DNA of 64,000 nt, taken from assembly GCF_003226345.1 (NCBI RefSeq), contig NZ_PDOF01000003.1, positions 186,001-250,000 on the forward strand, written 5' to 3'. Under the pieces are notes generated by a model. That model was not told the DNA's origin, did no database searches, and saw only the letters and a list, made by a program, of their open reading frames with translations. Of this stretch, positions 17,229 through 26,488 are shown piece by piece; position 1 is the stretch's first letter; every line of letters begins with the position of its first letter. Source of the DNA: Alteribacter lacisalsi (GTDB lineage: Bacteria > Bacillota > Bacilli > Bacillales > Salisediminibacteriaceae). A program made the translations under genes and the position numbers.

Positions 17229-18287
17229 TCAGCGCACCACCTGAGTGAACATGTCCAGGTATGTCCGGACGACCGTCTCCGGCTTATAGGAAGCAAGTGT
17301 CTGTTCGAATCCCGCTTCCGCCAGTTTAAGCGTCCGTTCTTTATGATCCAGAAACTGTAAGGCCTTTGCCGTCATTTCCTCAATATTTTCCGGTTCGTAC
17401 TGCATCTCGGCAAGCTCTCCGGTCAGAATGGACGGAATCGCCCCTACTGCAGGAAAAAGAACCGGGGTTTTACAGGCAAGAGATTCTATCATCGTCATGC
17501 CGAAAGATTCGTTTTTCGACGTGCTTACCGTGAAACCGCCGCTTTTGCCCACCTGATTGTAGAGATGGGGCATCCACTTCTGCTCCGCCCGGGAAATCCA
17601 CGTCACTTTTTCGGTCAGGCGCTTCCGGGAAAGAACGTCGAGAAATTCATTCACGACTCTGTCACTGGCCGTCTCGCCGCCTGCCATGTAAAAGCGCACG
17701 TCATCCCGTTCAGCGAGAAGTCTGGTACAGAAATCAAGAAACAACGGCCAGTTTTTATGCAGATCCAGCTTTCCGATCCACATAATAACCGGTTCATCCG
17801 GCACGTCTTCATCAGTGTTAAATGGCCGGAACAGTTCTGTATTTACACAGTTCGGTACAATCTTCACTTTTTCTTCCGAAATCCGGAATCTTTCCTCGAG
17901 ATAGCTTTTCACATACGAGGAAGGGGTGAGCACAGCTTCGTACCGCTCAGGCGGGACCTCATCCAGGTATTCGATCCGGTGGGATGTGCCGTGAACCTCA
18001 AGAATGACCTTCCCCTTAAACTCTGCCTGATCGAGGGCTTCAAAAGCCGCCGGCGTGTCGATGATCACAACGGCATCGTAGTTATTCTCCCTGATGAGAC
18101 CGGCCAATTCCCCGGGCGTTTCCGTAATGAAAATCCCTTCAGGATTTTTAAAAGCCGATCTGCCTTTATGATCTTTTGTAAACGCGTAATGAGTTGTCAC
18201 ATGTTTGTCCAGCTCTTCCCGGCGGTTGGCAAGCTGGATCGTAACACCGCCAAGAAGCAGATCTCTGTACACGTAAAGGACCTTCAT
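17229..18287 (-). CDS. GT4-family glycosyltransferase
   Basis: 352 residues, GT-B fold. Seen are VLYVYRDLLLGGVTIQLANR at the start, KVKIVPNCVNTELFRPF at the domain border, IMWIGKLDLHKNWPLFLDFC and the donor motif KNESFGMTMIESLACKTPV. The ATG follows the stop of the upstream gene directly (TAAATG), and its ribosome binding site AAAGGAG lies inside that gene, which shows tight coupling. It should act at the cytoplasmic membrane face on the same lipid-linked glycan as its neighbours. Confidence 0.88.
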   Translation of the reverse strand: MKVLYVYRDLLLGGVTIQLANRREELDKHVTTHYAFTKDHKGRSAFKNPEGIFITETPGELAGLIRENNYDAVVIIDTPAAFEALDQAEFKGKVILEVHGTSHRIEYLDEVPPERYEAVLTPSSYVKSYLEERFRISEEKVKIVPNCVNTELFRPFNTDEDVPDEPVIMWIGKLDLHKNWPLFLDFCTRLLAERDDVRFYMAGGETASDRVVNEFLDVLSRKRLTEKVTWISRAEQKWMPHLYNQVGKSGGFTVSTSKNESFGMTMIESLACKTPVLFPAVGAIPSILTGELAEMQYEPENIEEMTAKALQFLDHKERTLKLAEAGFEQTLASYKPETVVRTYLDMFTQVVR

Positions 18288-20195
18288 TTATACCCGCTCC
18301 TTTGTAATCAGCGGTGTTCTGCGCTTTCGCTGTGAACCGTCTGCTGTGATATCCCGTACGATTTCCTGCCACGAGTACCACTGTTCGCCAAGTGATTCCA
18401 TCGGCTCGAGCATCTCTCCGTCACGGTTAAACCGGCAGTGGAGCAGCTGTTTTCTTCCCATCTGCAGCATCGAATAGGAAAGGGACTCGGCTTCGTCCTT
18501 CAGTGGGATCGTGCAGCCGTCCCATTCCTTCATCACATCCAGCGCCTGATCCTCTCTGCTCACATAACGGACCTTAAAGCGCGCACTTTTAAACGGCACG
18601 CTGATTTTTTGAGTGGAAAAAGAGAGGGCTTCAAAATGAATGCCCGGCTGTGCGGACACAACGTTCTCCACTAGCGCCCAGTCTGTGTGAGCCGGATCGT
18701 CCGGCATCACAAACCCGATTTTTTCGGGAAACCCAGGAGCCCGGGACTCGGAATCCGCGGTGTCAGATGGGTTTTCCACTCCACCGGCGTATACGATCCG
18801 GTCTTCGGTGCTTCCCTTCTGGGTAACACCAGTATACACCTTCGTCATTGCCTGATCTTCCAGATAACGCACAAGCGGCCTGGCGGACTCCTCAGTCCCT
18901 GCCACAGTCACAAACACCGTATGAAAGCCAGTCATTTCTGCAGGCCCAATGGTTTTCGCTGCTTTTGCCGATCGGCCCAGCATGTACATCGTCTTTTCAG
19001 CAGCTCCAGGCTCATTCAGTTCATCCAGCCAGCCGGCCGGAAGATCATGCTCACTGGTCTGGAAAAAGGCATCGCTGTGCGTATCCGTAACGAGTCCGCC
19101 TCCGTCTGGTCCGATGTAGAGCACCGGTATGCCTTCATGAAAAGCAGCGTTTACAAGACCGCTCTCCGGTGAAAACCGCCGGGAGACAGTAAAAAGCTCA
19201 TTGCCCCATACGACGGCAAGCTTTCCGGAACCCGCCACCCTCTCTTTAAAAGCATGCCACGCTTCCTCGTAAACCGTGTCAGGCTTCTTTTTATCAAGGG
19301 GCTTTGAATACACCGTTTCTGCTCTATTTAAAGAAGGAAGCTTCGGCAGCGGTGGTACGGAGATCCCGTGGGAAGGGGTTTTTCCATCTGTATGCTCATC
19401 TGTTTCTTCACTGATCTCTTTGTCCGCTCCCTTTTTTGTCTTCCGTTTCATAAAGGCCCAGACGCTCTCTTCGTTCAGCGACTGATTTTTTCGGTGAAGC
19501 TGTTCGTTTTCCTGCTCAAGACGGTTTACGTCCTGCTTCAGCTCCTGAACGGTGCCGGCAAGGCTATCATACCTGTCAGCAAGCTTTTGTGCGGTATTGA
19601 CCGTTTCTTTGATTTCTTTAAGTTTCGGATACACATAATGCTCGTGCATCAGAAGATCCGTCAGCTCTCCCAGCTTCTCTTCGGGAAACGGGGATGGTGT
19701 GCTGTTTCTGCCTGCATAGAGAAGGTACTCCCCTTTGAGCACACGGCTGTCGAGGTACTCGAATACACTTCCGAGCCAGTCTGCAGCCGAGAGCACGCGC
19801 ATTCTGTCAGAAGCACTTTCCCGGTCCAGCTTTCTGGAGACGAGCAGTTTTCCTTTAGGTTTTAAAATGCGGGATATTTCATTGATCAAAGCAAAGCCGG
19901 CATTCGATGCATCGTTCAGAATCACAACATCGAACCAGCTGTCCGGAAAAGGAATGTCTGTCCCGGGCAGGTAGATCGTCTGCGACTGCCCGGCTGAGGC
20001 CGGGGTATGCGTATAACGGACCGGATCCACGGGCTGTTTCATAGGAACTGCACGTACACCAGTCTCACCATTTCCCCACAATAACGGACTCACAGAGGCC
20101 GGGCTGTCGGTAATTTCAATAAAAAGAGAACCTTTTGCTCTTGATGCAAGCCATTCTGCTTTTGATTGTTCAATTCCGGGTAATGACGGCAACAT
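18288..20195 (-). CDS. Methyltransferase-like protein with central coiled coil and unknown C-terminal domain
   Basis: 635 residues in three parts. Residues about 1-175 look like a class I SAM-dependent methyltransferase lacking an obvious glycine-rich motif I but with FPDSWFDVVILNDASNAG and ISRILKPKGKLLVSR (motifs II-III region). Residues about 190-262 are a long charged coiled coil (LAGTVQELKQDVNRLEQENE and onward). After a Pro-rich linker, residues about 310-635 form an unrecognised domain with VVWGNELFTVSRRF and GIPVLYIGPDGGGL, which vaguely recalls GT-B enzymes. GGAGG is 7 bases before the ATG. It heads the transferase operon. Methyltransferase/coiled-coil proteins cap or measure chains in some O-antigen systems; here that is only a hypothesis. 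Confidence 0.6.
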   Translation of the reverse strand: MLPSLPGIEQSKAEWLASRAKGSLFIEITDSPASVSPLLWGNGETGVRAVPMKQPVDPVRYTHTPASAGQSQTIYLPGTDIPFPDSWFDVVILNDASNAGFALINEISRILKPKGKLLVSRKLDRESASDRMRVLSAADWLGSVFEYLDSRVLKGEYLLYAGRNSTPSPFPEEKLGELTDLLMHEHYVYPKLKEIKETVNTAQKLADRYDSLAGTVQELKQDVNRLEQENEQLHRKNQSLNEESVWAFMKRKTKKGADKEISEETDEHTDGKTPSHGISVPPLPKLPSLNRAETVYSKPLDKKKPDTVYEEAWHAFKERVAGSGKLAVVWGNELFTVSRRFSPESGLVNAAFHEGIPVLYIGPDGGGLVTDTHSDAFFQTSEHDLPAGWLDELNEPGAAEKTMYMLGRSAKAAKTIGPAEMTGFHTVFVTVAGTEESARPLVRYLEDQAMTKVYTGVTQKGSTEDRIVYAGGVENPSDTADSESRAPGFPEKIGFVMPDDPAHTDWALVENVVSAQPGIHFEALSFSTQKISVPFKSARFKVRYVSREDQALDVMKEWDGCTIPLKDEAESLSYSMLQMGRKQLLHCRFNRDGEMLEPMESLGEQWYSWQEIVRDITADGSQRKRRTPLITKERV

Positions 20196-20222
20196 ATAAC
20201 GACCTCCGCTCTTCTGAACTGC

Positions 20223-20250
20223 AGGCCCGGCAGGTTTCCCCCCGGGCCTT
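20223..20250 (-). other. GC-rich hairpin between gtrA-like and methyltransferase-like genes
   Basis: GGCCCGG and CCGGGCC pair around a C-rich loop. There is no T-run on the minus strand, so full termination is doubtful and the two gene groups may be partly co-transcribed. Confidence 0.4.
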
Positions 20251-20287
20251 TATGCAGTAACGTTTTTCCTGTTTACTGATTATACCA

Positions 20288-20695
20288 TTATCTGCTGTCA
20301 CCACGGGTTAATATGGTTCTCGTCAACACAAACGTCAGAATAACGGTAATGGGGAGGAAAATGAACGGAGCAAATTCCTCGGCTATATTTAAAACTTCAA
20401 CACAGACGATAATTCCCACGTAGTTCAGCGCAAACTGCACAACGTACACAAGAGGAAAGGCAAAGAATTTCTTCAGACTCACGGTTGTTTTATAGACAAA
20501 TAGCGTGTTCATGAAATACGAGCCGATCATGCTCAGCAGGTAGGCGGCCACAAACGCCGCCTGGTAATGCACATCGAACAGGAGCAGGATGAAATAGATG
20601 ATATAAAAGTTAATCGTATTCATGACGCCGACTACAACAAAACGGGAGAAAGCCGTATTGATTTTATTGATCAGTTTCGTCATGGGCACGTTCAT
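20288..20695 (-). CDS. GtrA/GtcA-family small membrane protein
   Basis: 135 residues with four predicted membrane segments. Motifs RFVVVGVMNTINFYIIYFIL and SYFMNTLFVYKT are typical of the GtrA family, whose members are thought to flip undecaprenyl-phosphate-linked sugars outward. The frame is open to 20752, but AAGGAG about 9 bases before the ATG at 20695 marks that codon as the start; this leaves a 32-base overlap with the GT2 gene upstream. Together with the GT2 and YfhO-like genes it makes a three-part glycosylation system like that shown for lipoteichoic acid in Listeria and Bacillus (GtcA, CsbB/GtlA, YfhO/GtlB). Confidence 0.85.
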   Translation of the reverse strand: MNVPMTKLINKINTAFSRFVVVGVMNTINFYIIYFILLLFDVHYQAAFVAAYLLSMIGSYFMNTLFVYKTTVSLKKFFAFPLVYVVQFALNYVGIIVCVEVLNIAEEFAPFIFLPITVILTFVLTRTILTRGDSR

Positions 20696-21680
20696 CGCGA
20701 TCGTCTCCTTCCGCGTTCTGTTGCGCCTCATGCTCGCTCGGCACATACTCATTCACAAAATAGATGGGCCTTCCCTTCACTTCAAGGAAAATTCTCGCCA
20801 CATATTCCCCGATAATTCCGAGGGAAATGAGAATCACACCGCTCATAAACAGGACAAGGGTCACAAGGGTCGGAAAACCGGCAACCTGGTTGCCGAGAAA
20901 GACCGTCTGTCCAATAATGACAAGCATATAGATAAATGCAAAGAAAGATACGAGAAGACCAAGATAACTGGAAAAGCGGAGCGGAACAAGCGAGAAACTC
21001 GTAATCGCGTCAATCGAATACGTGATCAAGCTCGTCAGTTTCCACTTGGATGCCCCTTCTTCTCTGGTACCCTGTTCAAAGTACACCGTTTTCGACGGAT
21101 AGCCGATCCATTTGAACAGCCCTTTTGAGAACCGGTTGTATTCGCTCAGCTGAAGGACGGAATCGAGTGCCTTCCGGCTTAAGAGAACGAAGTCCTTGTC
21201 GCCATCGGCAAACTGCACTTCGTCTCCTGCCAGGCGGTTCATCATGCTGTAAAAGGACCCGGACAGGAGGTGGCGGGCCCTGCTCTGGCCCACCCTTACA
21301 CTGCTTCTGGCGTGAATCACATCGTACCCTTCCCGATAGGCCGCAACCATGTCGGGAATGAGTGAAGGCGGGTGCTCAAGATCTGAATCCATCACAATGG
21401 CAGCGTCGCCCGCAACGTGATCCAGACCGGCTTTCATGGCGCTCTCTTTTCCGAAGTTCCGGCTGAGGTCAATAAATGACACGGATGCATCTGCCGCTTT
21501 CAACTGCTTCAGTTTTTCCAGAGTGCCATCGCTGCTCCCGTCGTTAACAAAGATCAGTTCATAACGGATGGAAAGGGAACGGAGAATACCCGTCACTTCC
21601 TCATGAAAACGTTCCAGAACCGTTTCTTCGTTATAGGCGGGAATCACGATCGACAATAGCTCTATTTTCTGCTGTTTCAT
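20664..21680 (-). CDS. CsbB-like GT2 polyprenyl-phosphate glycosyltransferase
   Basis: 338 residues: a cytoplasmic GT2 domain (1 to about 230) with LSIVIPAYNEE, VNDGSSDGT, the metal-binding MDSDLEHPP and a QFADGDKDF block, then two membrane helices (about 235-300) and an acidic tail. This is the CsbB/GtrB layout. Such enzymes load a sugar, GlcNAc in CsbB, on undecaprenyl phosphate. The start overlaps the stop of the yfhO-like gene by four bases, and the GtrA-like gene overlaps the end, so all three are coupled. Confidence 0.9.
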   Translation of the reverse strand: MKQQKIELLSIVIPAYNEETVLERFHEEVTGILRSLSIRYELIFVNDGSSDGTLEKLKQLKAADASVSFIDLSRNFGKESAMKAGLDHVAGDAAIVMDSDLEHPPSLIPDMVAAYREGYDVIHARSSVRVGQSRARHLLSGSFYSMMNRLAGDEVQFADGDKDFVLLSRKALDSVLQLSEYNRFSKGLFKWIGYPSKTVYFEQGTREEGASKWKLTSLITYSIDAITSFSLVPLRFSSYLGLLVSFFAFIYMLVIIGQTVFLGNQVAGFPTLVTLVLFMSGVILISLGIIGEYVARIFLEVKGRPIYFVNEYVPSEHEAQQNAEGDDRDERAHDETDQ

Positions 21681-24328
21681 TGTATATCACCTTTGTGCGG
21701 GGCCTTCCGGCTCTGCCGTCTGCGATAGACGATGAGCCCAATGAAGCCGCCCCATGCTAGTAAACTCAGTCCAAGTCCGGTGCCGAAGTACGGAGAACGA
21801 TAGGAAAGCTCGATCTGGTGCTCGCCTTCCGGGAGTACAATGGCCATTAAGCCGCCATTTACCTGGGCAATTTCTGCTGCTTCTCCATTCACTTCCGCAC
21901 GCCATCCTTCATCATAAGGAACTGCAAGTGTGAGAATTCCCGGTTCCTCGAGATCAACAGATCCTTCCATCCGATTGTTTGAGAACGTAATGTCCGTCAT
22001 GGCCTGTTCCTGCCTGGCTGAAACCTGATCTTCATATAGTGACGTATCAAGCCTGTAAATCATCATATCACTGATTTCATACACGTTATCAGCGGAAAAT
22101 TCAATCGTCAGCTCCTGATCAAGGCCGTCGTGGTAACCCAGATTCAAATCAACCTGATTGTGATCACGGTAGGCATGATGCTCACGGTCCTGAGCCCGTG
22201 GACGGTGGCCGTCCTCAAGTCCTGCGAACATTGCGTTGACCTGGCCCCTGTCTTCACGCTCCTGATAGAAGGATAGGAAGTACTCCCCCGGTTCTGTTTC
22301 ATCAAGCTGGACACGGATTTCCCCGTCCTCATGAAACTCCACCGTGATCGCGTCCTCTGACTCGTCAATAAGTTCAACGTTGTCAAAATCCATCATGTCA
22401 GTCGTAACCTCAAATGAATCATATTCAAGCTCTTCAGGGGACCATCCTGCGAAATCGTATCCACCAGTATCCGTCTCATTCATCACGGTACCCTGCATCA
22501 CTGCCTGGTCCTTCAGCGGTGCAGGCAGTTCGTCAAACTGCTCGGGTGTAATCACTGTCTGGACGGCGGTACCAGGCGGCAGGTAAAGCGTGTTTTCATA
22601 AAGAATGAAATCCTCTGTTTCAAAAACTTCCTCATATCCGTAAGGAACAAACCCTGCTCCCTGATTCTGAATGGAATACTTGGTCGAAAGCAGCGTTTCA
22701 AGGTTAATTCTCTGATCAAAACCTTCCACACGGTTGAAGAATGCCCCATAGGTTCTCACGTTGAACGTCTCCAGCATCGACAGGTAGCCAGGGTTGGCCA
22801 CTGAGTGGTACCCGTTCATCCCGCGGAAGCCCTGTGCCAGCGCATCGTTCCCGGAACCGGAATGAAACGCCCCCTTACTGATCCGGTAAAAACTGTCGTC
22901 ATTTTCTTCAATCCAGTCAAGAATTTCGACGGTCCCGTCTTCATAACCGTTTCCAGGCCCATAGTCTTCTGTTGTTGTATAATTCATCATATCCCTGTAC
23001 TCTGTGCCGTTATACACAAGGTGAACGGCGACGACAGCAAAAAGGAGCCCTTTTACGCCAATGGCCGGAAGTTTCCAGCCAACTCGGTTCAGGACAATGA
23101 TTCCGGAAAGAAGAACGGCATACCCTGCACCAAAATAAATCTCCTGAGTAAATTCCCCGTTATGGTGGTACATGTAATGTGCCGTTACGGCAAGAAAAAC
23201 GCCAATCAGGGGAATGTGCCAATACGTCCATTCATCCATTTTATTCAGGCTGACTGCCATAAATAAAACAAAGAAAGCCACGATAATAAAAAACCATCGG
23301 TCCGTTTCATATGAAAATCCGTTAAATGCTGACTGCATAAACGGCATGATCATCAGGTAGGACATGAGCACCGTGGATATGGTGTACACTGCCTTTTCAC
23401 GCCAGGAAATACGAAGCGACAGAATCAGCGGGATAACAAGGAAAGCAAGAATGGTAATTCCAAATGTCCGTCCATCAGCCACATCCAGCAGGATCCGGGT
23501 TGTTTTTTCAGGATTGTAAATCAGGAAAAAATCCGGTATCACTGTATCGATCCGTACGTTCGTAAGCACCGTATACGCTGCGGGAAGAAAGACAACAGAG
23601 GCCATCACAAGGCCGAGCATGTAGTAAAGCAGGAACCAGCCTGCCTGTACGAAGAAGGCCTTCAGCCTGCCCGTCATCGGTGTAATAAAGAAACGGAACA
23701 GGAAATACATCAGGATCATAATCGTAATCATATAAAAGAAATAAAAGTTAGTAAGTGCGATCGTAAATACCATAAACGCAAACAGCAGGTACCTTTTTTC
23801 CTTTACTCCGCGATCCATGCTCATTAAAAGGATCGGCAGAAAGACGAACACAGTCGTCCAGAACATATAACGAATGTTCAGGTACACCATCCAGCCGCAG
23901 TAGGCGTAAACCACTGATGCCAGAACCGCTGCATACCCCTGGATCTTGAGAGACCGCATATAGTGGTACCACAGAAAGCCGGCAAGCATGATTTTCAGCA
24001 GGAGCATCACGAGAAAATAATGCGGCAGGAATGAAGCAGGAAATAGAAGGGACAGATAAAAGAACAGGTCCCCGGTCATATAATAGGCGTAACTGCCCCA
24101 GAAATTCGTTCCGATCCCCGTCTCCCACGACCAGAACGGGAAGCCGTCCCCTGCCTTAATCAAGTCGTGGTAATGGATATAAAAGGGGAGGAACTGCTCG
24201 TAGGTGTCCCCCAGCCGGATCATGAAGGCACTGCCGAAAATAAAATCCCAGAACAGGACTGTAGACATGAGCGACAGGGTCACAAGAAGAAGCAGTTCAT
24301 ATTTATAAGCTTTCATTCGCTCTAACAT
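21677..24328 (-). CDS. yfhO: YfhO-family membrane glycosyltransferase
   Basis: 883 residues, close to the 861 of B. subtilis YfhO. About a dozen membrane segments fill the first 480 residues, starting MKAYKYELLLLVTLSLMST, and a large extracytoplasmic domain follows, ending with one helix and a basic tail (YRRRQSRKAPHKG). YfhO-like proteins are GT-C type enzymes that use a sugar on undecaprenyl phosphate to decorate lipoteichoic acid outside the membrane. The gene is coupled to the csbB-like gene by an ATGA overlap. AAGGAAG precedes the ATG. The outer domain is more acidic than usual, as in other exported proteins here. Confidence 0.88.
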   Translation of the reverse strand: MLERMKAYKYELLLLVTLSLMSTVLFWDFIFGSAFMIRLGDTYEQFLPFYIHYHDLIKAGDGFPFWSWETGIGTNFWGSYAYYMTGDLFFYLSLLFPASFLPHYFLVMLLLKIMLAGFLWYHYMRSLKIQGYAAVLASVVYAYCGWMVYLNIRYMFWTTVFVFLPILLMSMDRGVKEKRYLLFAFMVFTIALTNFYFFYMITIMILMYFLFRFFITPMTGRLKAFFVQAGWFLLYYMLGLVMASVVFLPAAYTVLTNVRIDTVIPDFFLIYNPEKTTRILLDVADGRTFGITILAFLVIPLILSLRISWREKAVYTISTVLMSYLMIMPFMQSAFNGFSYETDRWFFIIVAFFVLFMAVSLNKMDEWTYWHIPLIGVFLAVTAHYMYHHNGEFTQEIYFGAGYAVLLSGIIVLNRVGWKLPAIGVKGLLFAVVAVHLVYNGTEYRDMMNYTTTEDYGPGNGYEDGTVEILDWIEENDDSFYRISKGAFHSGSGNDALAQGFRGMNGYHSVANPGYLSMLETFNVRTYGAFFNRVEGFDQRINLETLLSTKYSIQNQGAGFVPYGYEEVFETEDFILYENTLYLPPGTAVQTVITPEQFDELPAPLKDQAVMQGTVMNETDTGGYDFAGWSPEELEYDSFEVTTDMMDFDNVELIDESEDAITVEFHEDGEIRVQLDETEPGEYFLSFYQEREDRGQVNAMFAGLEDGHRPRAQDREHHAYRDHNQVDLNLGYHDGLDQELTIEFSADNVYEISDMMIYRLDTSLYEDQVSARQEQAMTDITFSNNRMEGSVDLEEPGILTLAVPYDEGWRAEVNGEAAEIAQVNGGLMAIVLPEGEHQIELSYRSPYFGTGLGLSLLAWGGFIGLIVYRRRQSRKAPHKGDIQ

Positions 24329-24375
24329 AAAATCTTCCTTTACGTATTACAGAATTAAGTAGCGCTTAAACGTGC

Positions 24376-24412
24376 AAAAGAAAAGCCCATCATAACTGAG
24401 GAGCTTTTCTTT
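24376..24412 (-). terminator. Terminator of the polymer export operon
   Basis: On the minus strand GAAAAGC pairs with GCTTTTC and is followed by TTTT, just after the stop of the MurG-like gene. Confidence 0.75.
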
Positions 24413-24418
24413 TCTATG

Positions 24419-26461
24419 TTACGCGTTCACCCGGCTCATCTCCAGAATGTGACGGGCAATCTGGTCCGCTCCATTTGAAGTGATTAGTGACTGCGACGCT
24501 TCTTTCATCCTTTTGTTGTTTTCTTCATCCAGAACGTGGTTAATTGCTTCAACAAAATCATCCCGGTTCGGGTCTCTCAGTACAACGGCGGCTCCTGCGT
24601 CACCGGCAATGTTCGCCCGTGCGACCTGATCGTCTGTCTTTGTGTTCTCGTTTGGAACAAAGATCGACGGAACACCGAAGTACATGAGCTCGTGGAACGT
24701 GTTATAACCGGTGGCGGTAATCGCAAGGTCAAACCCGTTGAAATACATGGAGTTCGGGTAGTCACGAAGCGTCATGACTCCCTCTTCAGTAATATTCAGA
24801 CGCTTGCCGATAATCGATTCCCCAATCACAATAAACACATCATCCCGCTCTTTTAAAGCCGAAACAAGACGTCCGATCGTGGAGTCAATATCATTGATAT
24901 TTCCCGCACCAAGCTGGATGTAAACGATCTTTTTATCGTCCGATACATTCCAAAGCTGGCGGACGGTTTTGCGGTCGTAAAGTTCATCTTTATCCATATA
25001 GATGACAGGCTCGCAGTCAATGATTTTCTGGTCAGCAGCAGGCTCTTCGGCTGCTTCTTTTCCTGCTTCGCCCGGCACCATAATCCGGTCGAAATTGTCC
25101 TCGCGCTCCTTAATACGGTCGGTAATTCCATCTTTATGCTGTCCGCGGCGGACCCATACTTTATCCATGCCGTCCGTTTTGTCCATGGATGACACAAGAC
25201 CGGCGTACGGATAGGCACCATCAAAAACAATCGTTTTCGGCATGTGCAGATCGATTGCCTGGTCGAGCTGATCCTGCAGAAGCGTATTCCACTGCCGTGC
25301 TGTTGTTTCCTCAGGGAACAGCATCTTGGAAGGCAGGTGATAGCCGAGAAAGCCTTCCTGTAAGATCAGGTGCATGGCAGAACTTGTAGTATGAAAAATG
25401 ATTTCTTTATCCGGGTCCTGCTTTTTAACCCGGCGTGCAATTGCAAGCAGGCGGGTCAGATGGCCGAGTCCTGCCCCGTTTGTCGGCACAAACAGGATCG
25501 CCTCTTTTCCCGTGTCGATCGGAGACATTTGCGCTGGTACCGGTGTACTTGAAGCAACCTTGTCTGACTTGGAAGTCTTTGTGCGGTTTACGTACAGGCT
25601 GCCGCTTTTCGCCCGGCGGTAAATGCCGAACAGACGCTTTGGAAGCATAATCATTTTCACCGGCGACTTCATCGCTTCGATAAAAGCGCTTCCGATCAGA
25701 TAACGGGCAGAATTGTCATTCTGAAAATGACTGATTCGCTTTTTCAGGTCGTTCGACCGTTTTTGAAGAGCCGCATTCTGGGTGTTCAGCTTTTTAATCT
25801 TTTTGTTCAGGGACTGAATGACGCCTTTCTGCTCCTGGAGTTCAAAGCGGTACTCAACGAGCTTCTTGAAATTTTCTTTTTCAAGGAGTGTATCGAGCGA
25901 TTCGTCCATGGACTGGGCCACAGATACGGAATCCTGTTTACGGAGCGCTCCTTCAAGAATGGTTTCCACCAGGTGGAGCCAGATCTGAAGGTTGCTCTCC
26001 TTGATGCCTGACAAATCCCCTTCTTGCTTTTCAAACCGTACAAAGACCTGTTCCTGGTCCGTACGATAATCAATGATTTTGAAGTTTGAAAACCAAGGAC
26101 GGTTTTGCAGGTGCGACGGAAGATGATAGGACGGGAGAAAGAAAACCATTTCTTCAACAACGCGGCTGTATTCCTCCACTTGCTCAATCATTTCCTGAAA
26201 AGATGCATGTTCCGGATCCACAGAGACAATCACCACTTTGGATTGGCCGTGAATGGACGAGGGATCCTCCCCCTGAATGTCGTTTTCTGATTTTTCGATC
26301 AGCCTGCCGAGCGGGGCAATGGCATAAGGAGAGAGACCTCTGTCCTTAAGAACAGAGGTGCGCATCTCCTTTCCTTCCCTGCCTTCCAGCCAGCTCTCGA
26401 AAAGCTCAAGTGACTCGATCAGTTCCTGTTGTTTATGGTTGGATAAAGAAAGTTTCTGCAT
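24419..26461 (-). CDS. MurG-like (GT28) glycosyltransferase with long N-terminal region and coiled coil
   Basis: 680 residues. The C-terminal half (about 320-680) has the GT28/MurG layout: LFVPTNGAGLGHLTRLLAIA at its start, VYIQLGAGNINDI at the domain border, and a donor site with TATGYNTFHELMYFGVPSI and NENTKTDDQ. The N-terminal 200 residues are not recognised, and residues about 200-255 form a Lys/Gln-rich coiled coil (QKGVIQSLNKKIKKLNTQNA). It should use a UDP-sugar on the cytoplasmic membrane face. It is the last gene of the run permease, ATPase, two dehydrogenases, transferase. The extra N-terminal part is not found in MurG and may tether it to the polymer assembly machinery. Confidence 0.8.
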   Translation of the reverse strand: MQKLSLSNHKQQELIESLELFESWLEGREGKEMRTSVLKDRGLSPYAIAPLGRLIEKSENDIQGEDPSSIHGQSKVVIVSVDPEHASFQEMIEQVEEYSRVVEEMVFFLPSYHLPSHLQNRPWFSNFKIIDYRTDQEQVFVRFEKQEGDLSGIKESNLQIWLHLVETILEGALRKQDSVSVAQSMDESLDTLLEKENFKKLVEYRFELQEQKGVIQSLNKKIKKLNTQNAALQKRSNDLKKRISHFQNDNSARYLIGSAFIEAMKSPVKMIMLPKRLFGIYRRAKSGSLYVNRTKTSKSDKVASSTPVPAQMSPIDTGKEAILFVPTNGAGLGHLTRLLAIARRVKKQDPDKEIIFHTTSSAMHLILQEGFLGYHLPSKMLFPEETTARQWNTLLQDQLDQAIDLHMPKTIVFDGAYPYAGLVSSMDKTDGMDKVWVRRGQHKDGITDRIKEREDNFDRIMVPGEAGKEAAEEPAADQKIIDCEPVIYMDKDELYDRKTVRQLWNVSDDKKIVYIQLGAGNINDIDSTIGRLVSALKERDDVFIVIGESIIGKRLNITEEGVMTLRDYPNSMYFNGFDLAITATGYNTFHELMYFGVPSIFVPNENTKTDDQVARANIAGDAGAAVVLRDPNRDDFVEAINHVLDEENNKRMKEASQSLITSNGADQIARHILEMSRVNA

Positions 26462-26488
26462 GGAAAGAAAACTCCTCGGTAAGATGGA

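Noticed and set aside
20664-20752. Longer GtrA start at 20752
   Set aside because: The first 19 codons have no family similarity, lie inside the GT2 gene, and the ribosome binding site fits the ATG at 20695.
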